A stretch of 64,000 bases of DNA from CAILZL01 sp963748005 (GCA_963748005.1 CAVVHH010000003.1:620001-684000), one strand, 5' to 3'; positions 1 to 10,836 are shown, counted from the first letter of the stretch. Numbers and translations are program-made. Notes: generated from the sequence alone by a model not told the origin.

Positions 1-552
1 GTACCGAAGCCGGATGACCGCCGGCTTGCTGAGTCGCGACCTGGCAATCACGAACATCGAACCGTAGTCATTCTCTTCCACTTTGTATTCAACCGCGGTG
101 TTCTCTTTGAGTAGCGACAACAGGCCATCGTGGTTACCCACTATCAGGACTACCTCACCTGCATGGTTGCTCATGATGAAACCGGGCAAACCCTTCCAGT
201 CGGCGGCGGTCACCACGTTAACCGCCAACCCCATTCCTTCAGCCACGGGCGCAGCAGTTTGCTGTGCAGCCAAACCCTCTGCCACGTACACCGCATCCAC
301 CCCGCGTTTGGGACGTGCTTCCGCCAGGAACCGCTGCAGGTTTGCTGCCCGTTGCAGCCCTTCTGCACTCAGGCGTGGATTGGCGGCTGCGTCCTGAATC
401 TCTTCAGCGTTACGCACCAGGACAATGACCGTACTGGTACGGGCATCCAGCAACCAGATGGCTGCGGCCACCACCAGCCCCAGCAAAGCCAGGGGCATCA
501 GCAGTGGCACCAGAAATGGCCGCCGCTTGAGACTTTGGAGGTCTGCTTGCAT
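1..552 (-). CDS. membrane-anchored histidine-phosphatase-like protein (partial)
   Basis: The reading frame starts at the ATG at 550-552 and runs off the window edge, so only the first 184 residues are seen. Residues about 13-35 form one hydrophobic anchor, followed by a domain resembling the histidine phosphatase (phosphoglycerate mutase-like) fold: a first strand reading TVIVLVRNAEE, the LSAEGLQRAANL helix, and later IVGNHDGLLSLL at the place of the second catalytic His. In active family members the first motif is R-H-G/A; here the codon is AAC, giving Asn. The protein is therefore either a non-catalytic relative or a divergent enzyme. It is transcribed away from the CoA-transferase genes. 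The family call comes from motif spacing only. Confidence 0.6.
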   Translation of the reverse strand, partial: MQADLQSLKRRPFLVPLLMPLALLGLVVAAAIWLLDARTSTVIVLVRNAEEIQDAAANPRLSAEGLQRAANLQRFLAEARPKRGVDAVYVAEGLAAQQTAAPVAEGMGLAVNVVTAADWKGLPGFIMSNHAGEVVLIVGNHDGLLSLLKENTAVEYKVEENDYGSMFVIARSRLSKPAVIRLRY

Positions 553-721
553 CTCCGGATCATAGCACCGCAGGACGCAGCAGCCGTAAGCCCATACCGG
601 GCTTGGACGAACTGCCATATTTAAACTGAACAGTCATTTGCTCGACGAGGCTGTAAAGTAGCACTGGCATATTTGAGTACGATGCTCGATGAACTGCGTT
701 TCAGAACCGCCAGGTAGAGCA

Positions 722-1432
722 ATGAAGTCAGGTACCAAGGTTTATGCCAATGCGTTCGCGGCGCTGCAGGGATTGCTGCGTGACGGCATGAGCATCATGT
801 CCGGCGGCTTCGGGTTATGCGGCATTCCAGAGCATCTGATTCTGGCCCTGCGCGACTCCGGTGTAAAAGGCTTGACCGTCATCTCCAACAATGCCGGCAT
901 GGACGATCAGGGACTGGGTTTGCTGCTGAAAAACCATCAGATCAGCAAGATGGTGTCTTCCTATGTCGGCGAAAACAGGGAATTCGAACGTCAGTATCTC
1001 TCGGGGGAACTGCAGATAGAATTCAATCCGCAAGGCACGCTGGCCGAGCGTATCCGCGCCGGCGGCGCCGGCATCTATGGCTTCTACACGCGCACCGGCG
1101 CCGGCACTCAGGTGGCGCACGGCAAGGAACAGCGCATCGTCAATGGCGACACCTATGTCCTCGAAACCGGTCTGACTGCGGATCTGGCCATTGTCAAAGC
1201 GTGGCGTGGTGATACCGAAGGCAATCTGGTGTTTCGCAAGACTGCACGCAACTTCAACCCGATGATGGCCACTGCAGGTCGTGTTACGGTGGCCGAGGTT
1301 GAAGAGCTGGTCGAAGTTGGGCAGCTGGATCCGGATCAGATCCATACTCCCGGTATCTACGTGCAACGCATCTTCAAAGGCGAGCACTACAGTAAACCCA
1401 TTGAACATCACACCGTGCGCAAGCGCGTCTGA
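722..1432 (+). CDS. scoA: 3-oxoacid CoA-transferase subunit A
   Basis: This 236-residue protein matches the alpha subunit of succinyl-CoA:3-ketoacid CoA-transferase (class I CoA-transferases). Visible signatures are the N-terminal MSGGFGLCGIPE loop, TVISNNAGMDDQGLG, and the GIYGFYTRTGAGT segment. Together with subunit B it moves CoA between succinyl-CoA and acetoacetate or a related 3-oxoacid, feeding ketone-body or fatty acid breakdown in the cytosol. I chose the ATG at 722 over the in-frame ATG at 689 because homologues begin close to the KVYANAFAAL helix and the extra 11 residues look like leader. Subunit B follows after 37 bases, so the two form an operon. An acetoacetate or 3-oxoadipate specificity cannot be told apart from sequence alone. 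Confidence 0.9.
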   Translation: MKSGTKVYANAFAALQGLLRDGMSIMSGGFGLCGIPEHLILALRDSGVKGLTVISNNAGMDDQGLGLLLKNHQISKMVSSYVGENREFERQYLSGELQIEFNPQGTLAERIRAGGAGIYGFYTRTGAGTQVAHGKEQRIVNGDTYVLETGLTADLAIVKAWRGDTEGNLVFRKTARNFNPMMATAGRVTVAEVEELVEVGQLDPDQIHTPGIYVQRIFKGEHYSKPIEHHTVRKRV

Positions 1433-1469
1433 ACGCTGTCATTACACTCATGCAGTTGAAGGTACGCAA

Positions 1470-2129
1470 ATGAGCTGGACACGAGAACAAATCGCCGCGC
1501 GCGCGGCCCGCGAACTGCGCGATGGGTTTTACGTGAACCTGGGCATCGGCATCCCGACCCTGGTAGCCAATTATATTCCGGACGGCCTGAAGGTCGTGCT
1601 GCAGTCCGAGAACGGCATGCTGGGCATGGGGCCGTTTCCCTATGAAGGCGAGGAAGATCCGGACCTGATCAATGCCGGCAAGCAAACCATATCCGAGCTG
1701 CCTTGCTCGTCATTCTTTTCGTCGGCTGACAGCTTCGCAATGATTCGCGGCGGGCATATTGATCTGTCGGTGCTGGGCGCGATGGAAGTCGCCGAGAACG
1801 GCGACCTCGCCAACTGGATGATTCCGGGCAGGATGGTCAAGGGCATGGGCGGCGCCATGGATCTGGTGGCAGGCGTCAAACGCGTGGTGGTGGTGATGGA
1901 GCACACTGCGAAAGACGGGGCGGCGAAATTCAAGCCACGCTGCGAACTGCCATTGACCGGCGCCAATGTTGTGGACATGTTGATCACCGACCTGGCGGTA
2001 TTTGCGCGCCCCGACCGACACAGCGCCTTCCGGCTGCTCGAGGTGGCTGCTGGTGTGACTCTTGAAGAAATCAAGGCCAGGACCACGGCCCGTTACACGG
2101 TTGCATTGCAATCAGTGCAGCAACACTGA
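1470..2129 (+). CDS. scoB: 3-oxoacid CoA-transferase subunit B
   Basis: The 219-residue beta subunit carries the catalytic motif SENGMLGMGP; its Glu is the residue that forms the glutamyl-CoA intermediate in class I CoA-transferases. Other family marks are YVNLGIGIPTLVANY near the N terminus, GGHIDLSVLGAMEV and the glycine-rich GMGGAMDLV. The frame is open upstream into subunit A, but the ATG at 1470 gives the expected N terminus (MSWTREQIAARAA). The last 18 bases overlap the 3' end of the convergent coiled-coil gene, leaving no room for a conventional terminator between the two. Confidence 0.92.
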   Translation: MSWTREQIAARAARELRDGFYVNLGIGIPTLVANYIPDGLKVVLQSENGMLGMGPFPYEGEEDPDLINAGKQTISELPCSSFFSSADSFAMIRGGHIDLSVLGAMEVAENGDLANWMIPGRMVKGMGGAMDLVAGVKRVVVVMEHTAKDGAAKFKPRCELPLTGANVVDMLITDLAVFARPDRHSAFRLLEVAAGVTLEEIKARTTARYTVALQSVQQH

Positions 2130-3176
2130 ATACATGTCCCAATAATCGTCCAGCAACACGTTGATTTCTTCCTGCATGGCCTGCTGCACCGACTGCCCGC
2201 TTGCAGACGGCGTTCGGACCACCACCGTGCCGATCGTTTCCGGAACTGGAACCGTATCGTGATTGCTGCGGTAAAAAGCGTTGCTGCGCACCCGCTGCGT
2301 AACCTGTTTCAGGTGCGCCAGATCGCGTGGACGTTCCTGCAGCAGGCGCAACGCTGCCAGCAGGCGCGTCATCCACGCCTGGCAATCGGCCGGCGAACCA
2401 TATTCAACGTCCATGACGCGTTTGAACGAGGCATCCTTGGCGAGCATGGCAACGCCTTCGGCGCCCAGCCGCTCAAGCAACTGCTGTGCATAGGCGAGCG
2501 TGGCGGTATTGACCAGACGTTTGCCCTCCACACTCAGGCCTGCAAATCCAGGCGCCGCGGCGCCAGCCAGTTCATCGCGCTGTTGCTGCAGGGCGTACAG
2601 CTCGCTGCCCACCTGGGTCAATTCAGCCTGCAATGGCTCCAGCGTGGCATTGAACTCGCGACGTTTGGCGTAGTGCCAGAACCAGCGCAGTTTTTCCAGC
2701 TTGCGTCGCAGCAGTTGCACGCGTGCTTCAAGTGAATCGGCGCGCGATTGCACATCCAGGAGGGTCTTGTCCGTTTCGGCCAGCCGGCGTTGACGGTTCT
2801 GATCGAACTCCATCAACTGCAGGCGCCGCTCGCGTTCGGTCTGCTGCTCGATCAACTCCTGACTGAGTTCGGAAAGTCGCTTCGAGGCCAGCAGCCATAC
2901 CGCCCGCAACTGGTAGTACACCAGGACGGCGGCCCCATTGTCGGGATTACCCAGAAATTCTTCGAGCTGCTGAAGCCGTTCGCGGGTCTGGGCATGCGCG
3001 GTTTCCTGTTTTTTGAGCTGCTGCAACAGACCGTAGTTGTCTTCCTGCAGCCGCAAAAACTCCTTCTTCAGCTCGGCGCGATTCCAGTACAACTGCAGCA
3101 GGCGTTCTTCTTCGGCCTGATCCGTGGTTCCCTGCACACGTTTGCGCAGGCCATCCAGTTGATCAGCAATACCCAT
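2112..3176 (-). CDS. long coiled-coil protein of unknown function
   Basis: This 354-residue protein is dominated by heptad-rich helix from about residue 15 to 185, full of Gln, Glu, Arg and Leu, with a further helical part to about 270. No signal peptide or membrane segment is visible. The C-terminal 80 residues are less charged and end in a short acidic-aromatic tail. I recognise no named domain. The gene is upstream of nothing on its own strand until the window start, converges on scoB with an 18-base overlap, and lies 24 bases after the DUF1249 gene on the same strand, so co-transcription with DUF1249 and orn is possible. A structural or scaffold role is only a guess. Confidence 0.75.
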   Translation of the reverse strand: MGIADQLDGLRKRVQGTTDQAEEERLLQLYWNRAELKKEFLRLQEDNYGLLQQLKKQETAHAQTRERLQQLEEFLGNPDNGAAVLVYYQLRAVWLLASKRLSELSQELIEQQTERERRLQLMEFDQNRQRRLAETDKTLLDVQSRADSLEARVQLLRRKLEKLRWFWHYAKRREFNATLEPLQAELTQVGSELYALQQQRDELAGAAAPGFAGLSVEGKRLVNTATLAYAQQLLERLGAEGVAMLAKDASFKRVMDVEYGSPADCQAWMTRLLAALRLLQERPRDLAHLKQVTQRVRSNAFYRSNHDTVPVPETIGTVVVRTPSASGQSVQQAMQEEINVLLDDYWDMYSVLLH

Positions 3177-3200
3177 TTGTCGTATTGAATCAGATGAGAG

Positions 3201-3686
3201 CTATACAACCGGCATTACAAACCGGTGGCCGCGCTCGACGCAATAATCCAGCCACTTGTTCAGCATGACGTTGCGCAGCCAGCGATCACCCAGCTGGCAA
3301 TACAGATCCGACTTGATCGAGGCCAGTACTTCATGACGATGCCAGCGCGCGCAGCTCAGTACTTCGGCAACACGGGCGTCGTGATACACCCGCACCTGCA
3401 GGTCCGGATCGGCAATCTGGCCTGCCACGGTTTCGAACAGATAGGTGAGCGTAAACGTGGTGGTATAGGGGCCACGTTCTTCGATGCGCAAGTGCAAGGG
3501 ACAATCACTCGTTACCGCCGAAGTCAACTCACCGCTGATGGCATTCAGGTCGGGAACCAGCTTGCACAGGCGCACATAGTTGCTTTCGTACAGCGTCATG
3601 AGACTGACAAAGTCGCCTGGTCGCGAACGCCAGGAAACCGGCAGCAACTCATCATCAGTACGGGCAACTTGTGTATGAGGGAGCAT
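3201..3686 (-). CDS. DUF1249 (YqiB-type) protein
   Basis: The 161-residue product resembles E. coli YqiB: the FVSLMTLYESNYVRLCKLVPDL opening matches the family's M-x-L-C-E-x-N-x-x-x-L pattern, and the middle DLQVRVYHDARVAEVLSC block is the most typical part of DUF1249. It is a small soluble protein with no signal peptide. The biochemical function of the family is not established to my knowledge. It sits between the oligoribonuclease gene and the coiled-coil gene on the same strand. Confidence 0.85.
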   Translation of the reverse strand: MLPHTQVARTDDELLPVSWRSRPGDFVSLMTLYESNYVRLCKLVPDLNAISGELTSAVTSDCPLHLRIEERGPYTTTFTLTYLFETVAGQIADPDLQVRVYHDARVAEVLSCARWHRHEVLASIKSDLYCQLGDRWLRNVMLNKWLDYCVERGHRFVMPVV

Positions 3687-3758
3687 GGTTCGACTATATC
3701 ACAGGGTTTTTACCTGTCTCCTTGAGGTGTAATTTGCCACCGCAGGCTGCGACCTTGT

Positions 3759-4319
3759 TCACGTCAGGGTTTCAACGCGCATGAAGTGCTGCCGGTAGTA
3801 CCTCAGTTCGTTGATCGAATCGTAGATGTCATCCAGCGCCAGATGTGTCGAAGTCTTCTGCAGCCCCTCCAGCACTTTCGGCGCCCAGCGCCGCGCCAGT
3901 TCCTTTACCGTGCTGACATCCAGATTGCGGTAATGGAAAAAGCGCTCCAATGCGGGCATTTCCCGTGCCAGGAAGCGTCGATCCTGGCAAATACTGTTAC
4001 CGCACATCGGCGACTGGCCTCTTTCCAGCCACTGCGAAACAAAAGCGATGGTTTGCAGTTCGGCGTCACCGGCCGTCAGCTGGCTGTTACGGACCCGCTG
4101 GATCAGACCGGAACCGCCATGCTGGCGACGGTTCCATTCATCCATGCCCGCCAACACCGGTTCCGGCTGATGGACCGCCAACACCGGGCCTTCAGCCAGC
4201 ACATTCAGATCCTTGTCGGTGACCACCGTGGCGATCTCGATGATGTGATCGTTCAATGTATCCAGACCGGTCATTTCCAGGTCGATCCAGATCAAGCGGC
4301 TATTGTCGACTACCGGCAC
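3759..4319 (-). CDS. orn: oligoribonuclease
   Basis: This 186-residue enzyme degrades RNA di- to pentanucleotides, including pGpG from c-di-GMP turnover, in the cytosol. The DEDDh exonuclease residues are all visible: Asp13 and Glu15 in IDLEMTGLD, Asp111 in CGNSICQDRRFL, and His157 with Asp162 in THLALDDI. Length and motif order match Gammaproteobacterial Orn. It is divergent from the M48 protease and rsgA; orn next to rsgA is a familiar arrangement in this class. The 145-base gap to the M48 gene should hold both promoters. Confidence 0.96.
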   Translation of the reverse strand: MPVVDNSRLIWIDLEMTGLDTLNDHIIEIATVVTDKDLNVLAEGPVLAVHQPEPVLAGMDEWNRRQHGGSGLIQRVRNSQLTAGDAELQTIAFVSQWLERGQSPMCGNSICQDRRFLAREMPALERFFHYRNLDVSTVKELARRWAPKVLEGLQKTSTHLALDDIYDSINELRYYRQHFMRVETLT

Positions 4320-4464
4320 ATGTCACTCCAGATAGATTATCGGGCAGATGTTTTGTGCAGAATAGCATCGTCACACGCCAACATGACATCACATGCGGTG
4401 CACCGATTGAGCTGTGCCGCATACCTAGGTAGGCTGACACCATGATTCACACGATGCACAAGCC

Positions 4465-5739
4465 ATGCCCATTCTGACTTTCCTGTTCCTGTTCGCTGTT
4501 TTTGCCAGCACTGCCCTGCGTCTGTGGCTCACACAGCGACAAATGCACACGGTCAGGAAACGTCGCGATGCCGTGCCGGCACCGTTCGCGAGTACCGTCG
4601 AACTGACTGAGCATCAGAAAGCCGCTGACTACACGCTGGCGCGCGCCAGGCTGGGGCAGATTGATACCCTGCTCGGTACGCTTGTATTGCTGGTCGTAAC
4701 CCTGGGTGGCGGCATTGATGTGCTGGACGGGTGGTGGCGCACCGCAGCCCTGCCCGATCCCTGGCATGGTGTGGCGGTGATTGCCTCCCTGCTGCTGCTG
4801 ATGTCCATCATTGACCTGCCACTATCCTGGATTCGCACCTTTCGCGTCGAAGCACGTTTCGGCTTCAATCGCATGACACCACGTACGTTTGTTCTGGACC
4901 TGCTCAAGGGACTGCTGCTGGGCGCTGCGCTCGGACTGCCACTGCTGTGGGTGGTATTGAAACTGATGAACTCTGCGGGATCCGCCTGGTGGCTGTATGC
5001 ATGGGCGGTGTGGCTGGGCTTCAGTCTGTTGATCAGCTGGGCATGGCCCATTTTCATTGCGCCGCTGTTCAACAAGTTTGTGCCGCTGCAGGACGCTGCG
5101 CTGGCAGAGCGCATTGGTCAACTATTGAAGCGCTGCCAGTTTTCATCGGCCGGTGTGTTTGTCATGGACGGCTCGGCACGCTCCACACACGGCAATGCCT
5201 ACTTCACCGGTCTGGGACGCAACAAGCGCATCGTGTTCTTCGACACACTGGTGGGACGCCTCAGCCCCACCGAAATCGAAGCGGTGCTTGCACATGAACT
5301 TGGGCATTACAGCCTGCACCATATTCGCAAGAGATTGATCCTGTCATCGGTGCTGACACTGGTTGCTTTTGCAGTGCTGGGTTATCTGGCCAGCTGGCCG
5401 GGGTTTTACACGGCGCTGGGAGTGCACCAGCCATCTATGCACGCGGCGCTGTTGCTGTTCATGCTGGCCAGCGGACCGTTCCTGTTTTTCTTTACGCCGA
5501 TGGGCGCGGCCTGGTCGCGCAAACATGAATTCGAGGCCGATACTTTTGCTTCCCAGCACGCCGATGCACGCGAACTCATCACGGCCCTGGTGAAATTGTA
5601 TCGTGACAATGCCAGCACCTTGACGCCCGATCCGCTGCATTCGCGTTTTTACGATTCGCACCCGCCTGCGCTGCAACGTATCAGCTTCCTGGAAGGGTTG
5701 CTGGCTGCCCAGGCGGGGCGCGCCATGAGCACTCAATGA
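4465..5739 (+). CDS. M48 family CAAX/Ste24-type membrane metalloprotease
   Basis: The 424-residue protein has about six hydrophobic segments and the zinc motif HELGH at residues 277-281 (AVLAHELGHYSLHH), with the third ligand probably Glu357 in EFEADTFAS. The NAYFTGLGRNKRIVFFDTL segment upstream and the DSHPPALQRISFLE C terminus are typical of bacterial Ste24/CAAX-protease-like M48 enzymes. Role in bacteria is likely membrane protein quality control; no prenylation substrate is implied. Its stop overlaps the rsgA start by four bases (ATGA), so translation is coupled. Confidence 0.9.
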   Translation: MPILTFLFLFAVFASTALRLWLTQRQMHTVRKRRDAVPAPFASTVELTEHQKAADYTLARARLGQIDTLLGTLVLLVVTLGGGIDVLDGWWRTAALPDPWHGVAVIASLLLLMSIIDLPLSWIRTFRVEARFGFNRMTPRTFVLDLLKGLLLGAALGLPLLWVVLKLMNSAGSAWWLYAWAVWLGFSLLISWAWPIFIAPLFNKFVPLQDAALAERIGQLLKRCQFSSAGVFVMDGSARSTHGNAYFTGLGRNKRIVFFDTLVGRLSPTEIEAVLAHELGHYSLHHIRKRLILSSVLTLVAFAVLGYLASWPGFYTALGVHQPSMHAALLLFMLASGPFLFFFTPMGAAWSRKHEFEADTFASQHADARELITALVKLYRDNASTLTPDPLHSRFYDSHPPALQRISFLEGLLAAQAGRAMSTQ

Positions 5740-6641
5740 CTACGCAACAGGCCCGCGTGGTCGAGAGCTACGGACGGCGCGTGATTCTGGAACTGGACAA
5801 TGGCCAATCTGCTGGCGCCGAAGTCTTCGGCAAGCGCCTGCGCGTAGTATGTGGCGACATCGTCATCGTCGAAACCAATCCAGCAACCCATGCGCTGCAG
5901 GTGAAGGAGCTACTGCCTCGTCGCACACACTTCACCCGTACCGACAGTCGTGGACAACCTGAAGTGCTGGCCGCCAACATTTCGCAGCTGGCGGTGCTGA
6001 TGAGCGAACAGCCCCCCAGCGATCCCTATATCGTCGATCGCTATCTGGCGGGTGCTGAGCTGGGCGGCATCAAGGCAATGGTGGTCATCACCAAGCAGGA
6101 TCTCGACCAGAGCGCGCTGTTCGATGAATACATAAATGCATACACCAGTGCCGGCTATCAGGTGTTCAAGGTATCCGCACAAAGCGGTGCCGGTCTGCCC
6201 GAGCTGCGTAACATACTGCACAATGAAACATCAATGCTGGTGGGCGAATCGGGTGTAGGCAAGTCCACACTCACTAATGCCCTGCTCGGCAATTCGCGGC
6301 AGATGACGCGTGAGATCTCCGATGCCACTGGCGAAGGCCGTCACACCACAGTGTCGTCGGTGCTGTTTCCGCTGGCGGATGGTGGTGCGCTGGTGGATTC
6401 GCCCGGCGTACGTGATTACGCTCCGGCGCCCGTCAGTGACCTGCAAGTGGCATTTGGCTGGCGTGAATTCCGCGCGTACGACGGGCAATGCAAATTCAAC
6501 AACTGCCTGCATCTGCGCGAACCCGGCTGCGCCATCATGGCCGCCGTCACTTCGGGCGCCATAAACGCCCGACGTTACGACAGCTACAAGCGGCTGCTCA
6601 ACCTGATGCGTCAGCTATTGCCGTCTTACCAACGACGCTGA
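5736..6641 (+). CDS. rsgA: small ribosomal subunit biogenesis GTPase RsgA
   Basis: The 301-residue protein shows the circularly permuted GTPase order of RsgA/YjeQ: an N-terminal OB fold (about residues 8-65), the G4 motif TKQD at 119-122, G1 GESGVGKST at 170-178 and G3 DSPG at 221-224. A zinc knuckle follows with Cys252, Cys257, His259 and Cys265 (CX4CXHX5C). It acts as a late maturation factor on the 30S subunit. It overlaps the M48 gene by four bases and converges on rhlE with 53 bases between. Confidence 0.96.
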   Translation: MTTQQARVVESYGRRVILELDNGQSAGAEVFGKRLRVVCGDIVIVETNPATHALQVKELLPRRTHFTRTDSRGQPEVLAANISQLAVLMSEQPPSDPYIVDRYLAGAELGGIKAMVVITKQDLDQSALFDEYINAYTSAGYQVFKVSAQSGAGLPELRNILHNETSMLVGESGVGKSTLTNALLGNSRQMTREISDATGEGRHTTVSSVLFPLADGGALVDSPGVRDYAPAPVSDLQVAFGWREFRAYDGQCKFNNCLHLREPGCAIMAAVTSGAINARRYDSYKRLLNLMRQLLPSYQRR

Positions 6642-6694
6642 TTCATACGCGCTGACCCATAACAGAGGCACGACAGCCGCGCCCCACCAGACCA

Positions 6695-8011
<1,317 letters not shown>

Positions 8012-8289
8012 TAACTAATGATTCCTCTAACCAGCCTGCAGGAATATTTTCCTGGTCCGGTGAGGCGTGGGCATCAAGATCGCAGGGTAACAGTGAGACT
8101 GTTTAACTTAGCGAGGGGTAGGAGCAACCCGGACAGCGCTTGTGAAAGCGTGTGCACTGTAGCGCAAACATCGGGTAATTGCACGAGTGAAATCTCTACA
8201 AGTCACAAACGGCAATGAAAGCGCAGGGTTTTACAGCTGAACATTCCAGCGCAAACGTACTCAGGGTGTGCAGCAACGCTGTGTGCGGA

Positions 8290-8739
8290 TTAATGTCCCG
8301 GGTTACGCACCAGCAGCACTGGCACGCGCGCCTGTCGCACCACCTGTTCCGCGTCGCTGCCCATAACCAGGCGGCTCAGACCACGGCGGCCGTGCGTACC
8401 CAGGACGATGATATCCGCGTGACATTGTTCTGCATCCTTGATGATGGCGTTGCCGGCCTGACCGCCGTGCGCCTCGAGCAGCTCGCTCTCCACTTGAATG
8501 CCTGTGGCGGAGACTTTTTCCCGGGCAGTATCCAGCACCTTCTGGCCACTTTCACGCAGTGCCTGTATCAGTTCGCCAGAGTAGATTGTGCCCTCGTAGG
8601 AAGCCACCACCATCAACTCGTTAACCACATGAATCAGGCGTATTTTTGCGGACTGATCCTTGGCAAGCTTCATGGCCTCTTCCAGACCTCGCGCGGAGGT
8701 GTCACTGCCATCGATGGGAACCAGAATCTTGTGATACAT
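8290..8739 (-). CDS. universal stress protein (UspA family)
   Basis: The 149-residue single-domain protein begins MYHKILVPIDGSDTS and ends with VLGTHGRRGLSRLVMGSDAEQVVRQARVPVLLVR. That last stretch carries the ATP-binding pattern G-x2-G-x9-G-S of the nucleotide-binding Usp subclass. Asp in the first loop (PIDGS) is the usual adenine-side residue. It stands alone between rhlE and the MaoC gene, on the same strand but with gaps of 180-280 bases, so it probably has its own promoter. Confidence 0.92.
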   Translation of the reverse strand: MYHKILVPIDGSDTSARGLEEAMKLAKDQSAKIRLIHVVNELMVVASYEGTIYSGELIQALRESGQKVLDTAREKVSATGIQVESELLEAHGGQAGNAIIKDAEQCHADIIVLGTHGRRGLSRLVMGSDAEQVVRQARVPVLLVRNPGH

Positions 8740-8917
8740 GTTCGTTCTCCCTTGATTGGTTCAGGAACGGGCCGGGACTGAGGGCGAGGACGCGATAGCC
8801 GGCCCCTGCATACCGCGCATTTTGCGCATGCCAGCCTACCCGGTGTCCAGTGCCGGAATCCACTAGTTGATGGATATTTTCCACTGCCAGAACTGCGACG
8901 GCGTTTCTGCACCGCGA

Positions 8918-9793
8918 TCAGACCTGGTAACGCGCCTTGACTGCAAGGTGCAGACGATCACCTTTCAGTGTGGTCAACGACAGGTCAGCGCCATCATCAG
9001 CACGTTGGTTGCGGAACAGGAATTCACTGGGCAGGTAGATGGGCAGCTTGAACTGCGCATCCAGCTCGATGGGTGTATCCGGAAAAGTGCCCTGCGCCAG
9101 CCCGATGCATCTGGCCAGCGACCACATACCATGCGCCACGGCCTGTTTGAACTGAAATGCCTGCGCGGTGCGATCAAACAGATGAATCGGATTGAAGTCG
9201 CCGGATACAAACGCATAGCGGCGACCGGTATCGGCAATTGTTGCGATGGTCTGTTCGCCGACAACGCGCGCTGCATCACGTACCGCGCGCTCAATGCTCG
9301 GGCGCTTGCCCGGCGTGGCGCGACGCGCCAGCATGGTACTGACTTCTTCCCAAACCAGTTTTCCTGCCACCTCACAACGAGTGATGAGATCGTATTCCTG
9401 GCCGCTGTCGGTTTCACGCAGTGAGTCATAGCTGACGCTCAGATCCAGCACGCTGTCGGCCTTTATTCCCTGAAACTGCCGGATGACATTGCGCAGATGC
9501 ACCAGTCCCAGCACCTTCACCGGAAAATCCGCATGTGTGAACACACGCATGTGCAGCGGCATCGCCATGACATGGAGGTATGCATGCGGCAGCGTGCCGG
9601 TATCGGCAATGCCGCAGATTTCACGATAACGCTGCAGGTGGCTGGCATTGATACGCACCCGCTCCGTACACAACACCAGCGAGGGCGGCTGGGTACCGGC
9701 CGGCGCCAGCAGGGGTTTTCTGGAAGTGAGCACTTTGCAATACGGCCACACCATGGACGGCAGGCCATTGAATCGTTGCTGCTGCGCAGTCAT
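8918..9793 (-). CDS. MaoC-like hotdog-fold (R)-enoyl-CoA hydratase
   Basis: The 291-residue protein has a double-hotdog length. Its C-terminal half carries the hydratase motif SGDFNPIHLFDRTAQAF, in which Asp and His are the catalytic pair of MaoC/PhaJ enzymes, followed by AVAHGMWSLARCI. The N-terminal half is diverged. It probably hydrates or dehydrates an acyl-CoA or acyl-carrier substrate. The ATG at 9793 shares one base with the ccmI stop (TGATG), so it is translated with the cytochrome c maturation operon although no functional link is known. A TTG three bases upstream is an alternative start. Confidence 0.85.
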   Translation of the reverse strand: MTAQQQRFNGLPSMVWPYCKVLTSRKPLLAPAGTQPPSLVLCTERVRINASHLQRYREICGIADTGTLPHAYLHVMAMPLHMRVFTHADFPVKVLGLVHLRNVIRQFQGIKADSVLDLSVSYDSLRETDSGQEYDLITRCEVAGKLVWEEVSTMLARRATPGKRPSIERAVRDAARVVGEQTIATIADTGRRYAFVSGDFNPIHLFDRTAQAFQFKQAVAHGMWSLARCIGLAQGTFPDTPIELDAQFKLPIYLPSEFLFRNQRADDGADLSLTTLKGDRLHLAVKARYQV

Positions 9794-10836
9794 CAAGGCA
9801 CTCGCTGATTGATCTCGATGGTGACGCTGCCCTGCTCGCCCTGCCTGGCAAACGAATACGTCGCGCTGCCAAACAGGTCTCCCGACTGTTCGGTCGGTGC
9901 GCCGCTGGCGGACAGACGCGCCACAATTTCCACGTCCTGCGCATTGGCAAGCGTACGTGTCGGCAGCATTGCATCGTCCGCGGTCAATTCAACCTGCAAG
10001 GGCAATTCGCTGGATTGATGACGCTCCACGGCCAGAGGTGGTCCGGGTTGCTGTGGATTGCGCGCCAGCACGAACAGTGAGGCCGGCTGCTGCAATTGTT
10101 GCTTGAGCGCAGCGGACAGGCTGACCTTGACCAGCACCTTGCGCGCCGAACTGCCGGCTGCCACCGGCGCAGCAGCAGGTTCGTTCAATTGCTGGTTGAG
10201 ATCCTGTATCTGCCGTTCCAGCAAGGTGCGCACCTGCTCTGGCGGATTCAACGCCAGCAATGCCTTGAAACGATCACGTGCAACGGCAAGATTCTGTGCC
10301 TGCAGCGCCACCAGACCGCCATACCAGAGCGCCTTGGGCTGATTGGGTTGCAGTTTCAGGGCTTCTTCGATGAGCACTGCAGCGCGACCGTTCATGGAAC
10401 TGGGATCGGTCAGCACCAATGCTTCGGCCAGACCGGTGATGGCATCAACATTCTGACCCTTGCTGATGTCGTAAGCGTGCTGATAGGCGCTGCCAGCCGA
10501 AGCATAGTTGCCGTCAGCAACATAGGCCCGCCCAAGTTCCAGCCATGCATCAAGATTGTCGGGTTGTGCCTGGGCTTTGTTCAACAACTCGGTAATTGCT
10601 GCCGCATCAGCCGCAGAGCCGGCACCCTCCTGCTGCGGTGGACCGGATAGCCACGGCCAGCTGGTATTGCCAATGTACAGCACCGATGCCAGCACGCCGA
10701 CACTCAGACCGGTGAGCACGAATACTGATAAACGTCTTGAACGCGATTCTCCCTCAGCGCTTTTCAACAAGGGCCGGGCCAGCAGGGCAAACGCCACCAA
10801 CAGCATCACGGCACAGGCCAGTGCAAAAGCAATCAT
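9793..10836 (-). CDS. ccmI: cytochrome c maturation protein CcmI (CycH)
   Basis: The 347-residue protein has a hydrophobic N-terminal segment (about 3-21), a second one near 42-60, then TPR-like helices (LDAWLELGRAYVADGNYASAGSAYQHAY and following) and a C-terminal beta-rich domain with PAAAPV linkers. This is the CcmI/CycH layout: two membrane helices, periplasmic TPR that binds apocytochrome c, and an extra C-terminal domain. Its start overlaps the ccmH stop by four bases (ATGA). Confidence 0.9.
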   Translation of the reverse strand: MIAFALACAVMLLVAFALLARPLLKSAEGESRSRRLSVFVLTGLSVGVLASVLYIGNTSWPWLSGPPQQEGAGSAADAAAITELLNKAQAQPDNLDAWLELGRAYVADGNYASAGSAYQHAYDISKGQNVDAITGLAEALVLTDPSSMNGRAAVLIEEALKLQPNQPKALWYGGLVALQAQNLAVARDRFKALLALNPPEQVRTLLERQIQDLNQQLNEPAAAPVAAGSSARKVLVKVSLSAALKQQLQQPASLFVLARNPQQPGPPLAVERHQSSELPLQVELTADDAMLPTRTLANAQDVEIVARLSASGAPTEQSGDLFGSATYSFARQGEQGSVTIEINQRVP

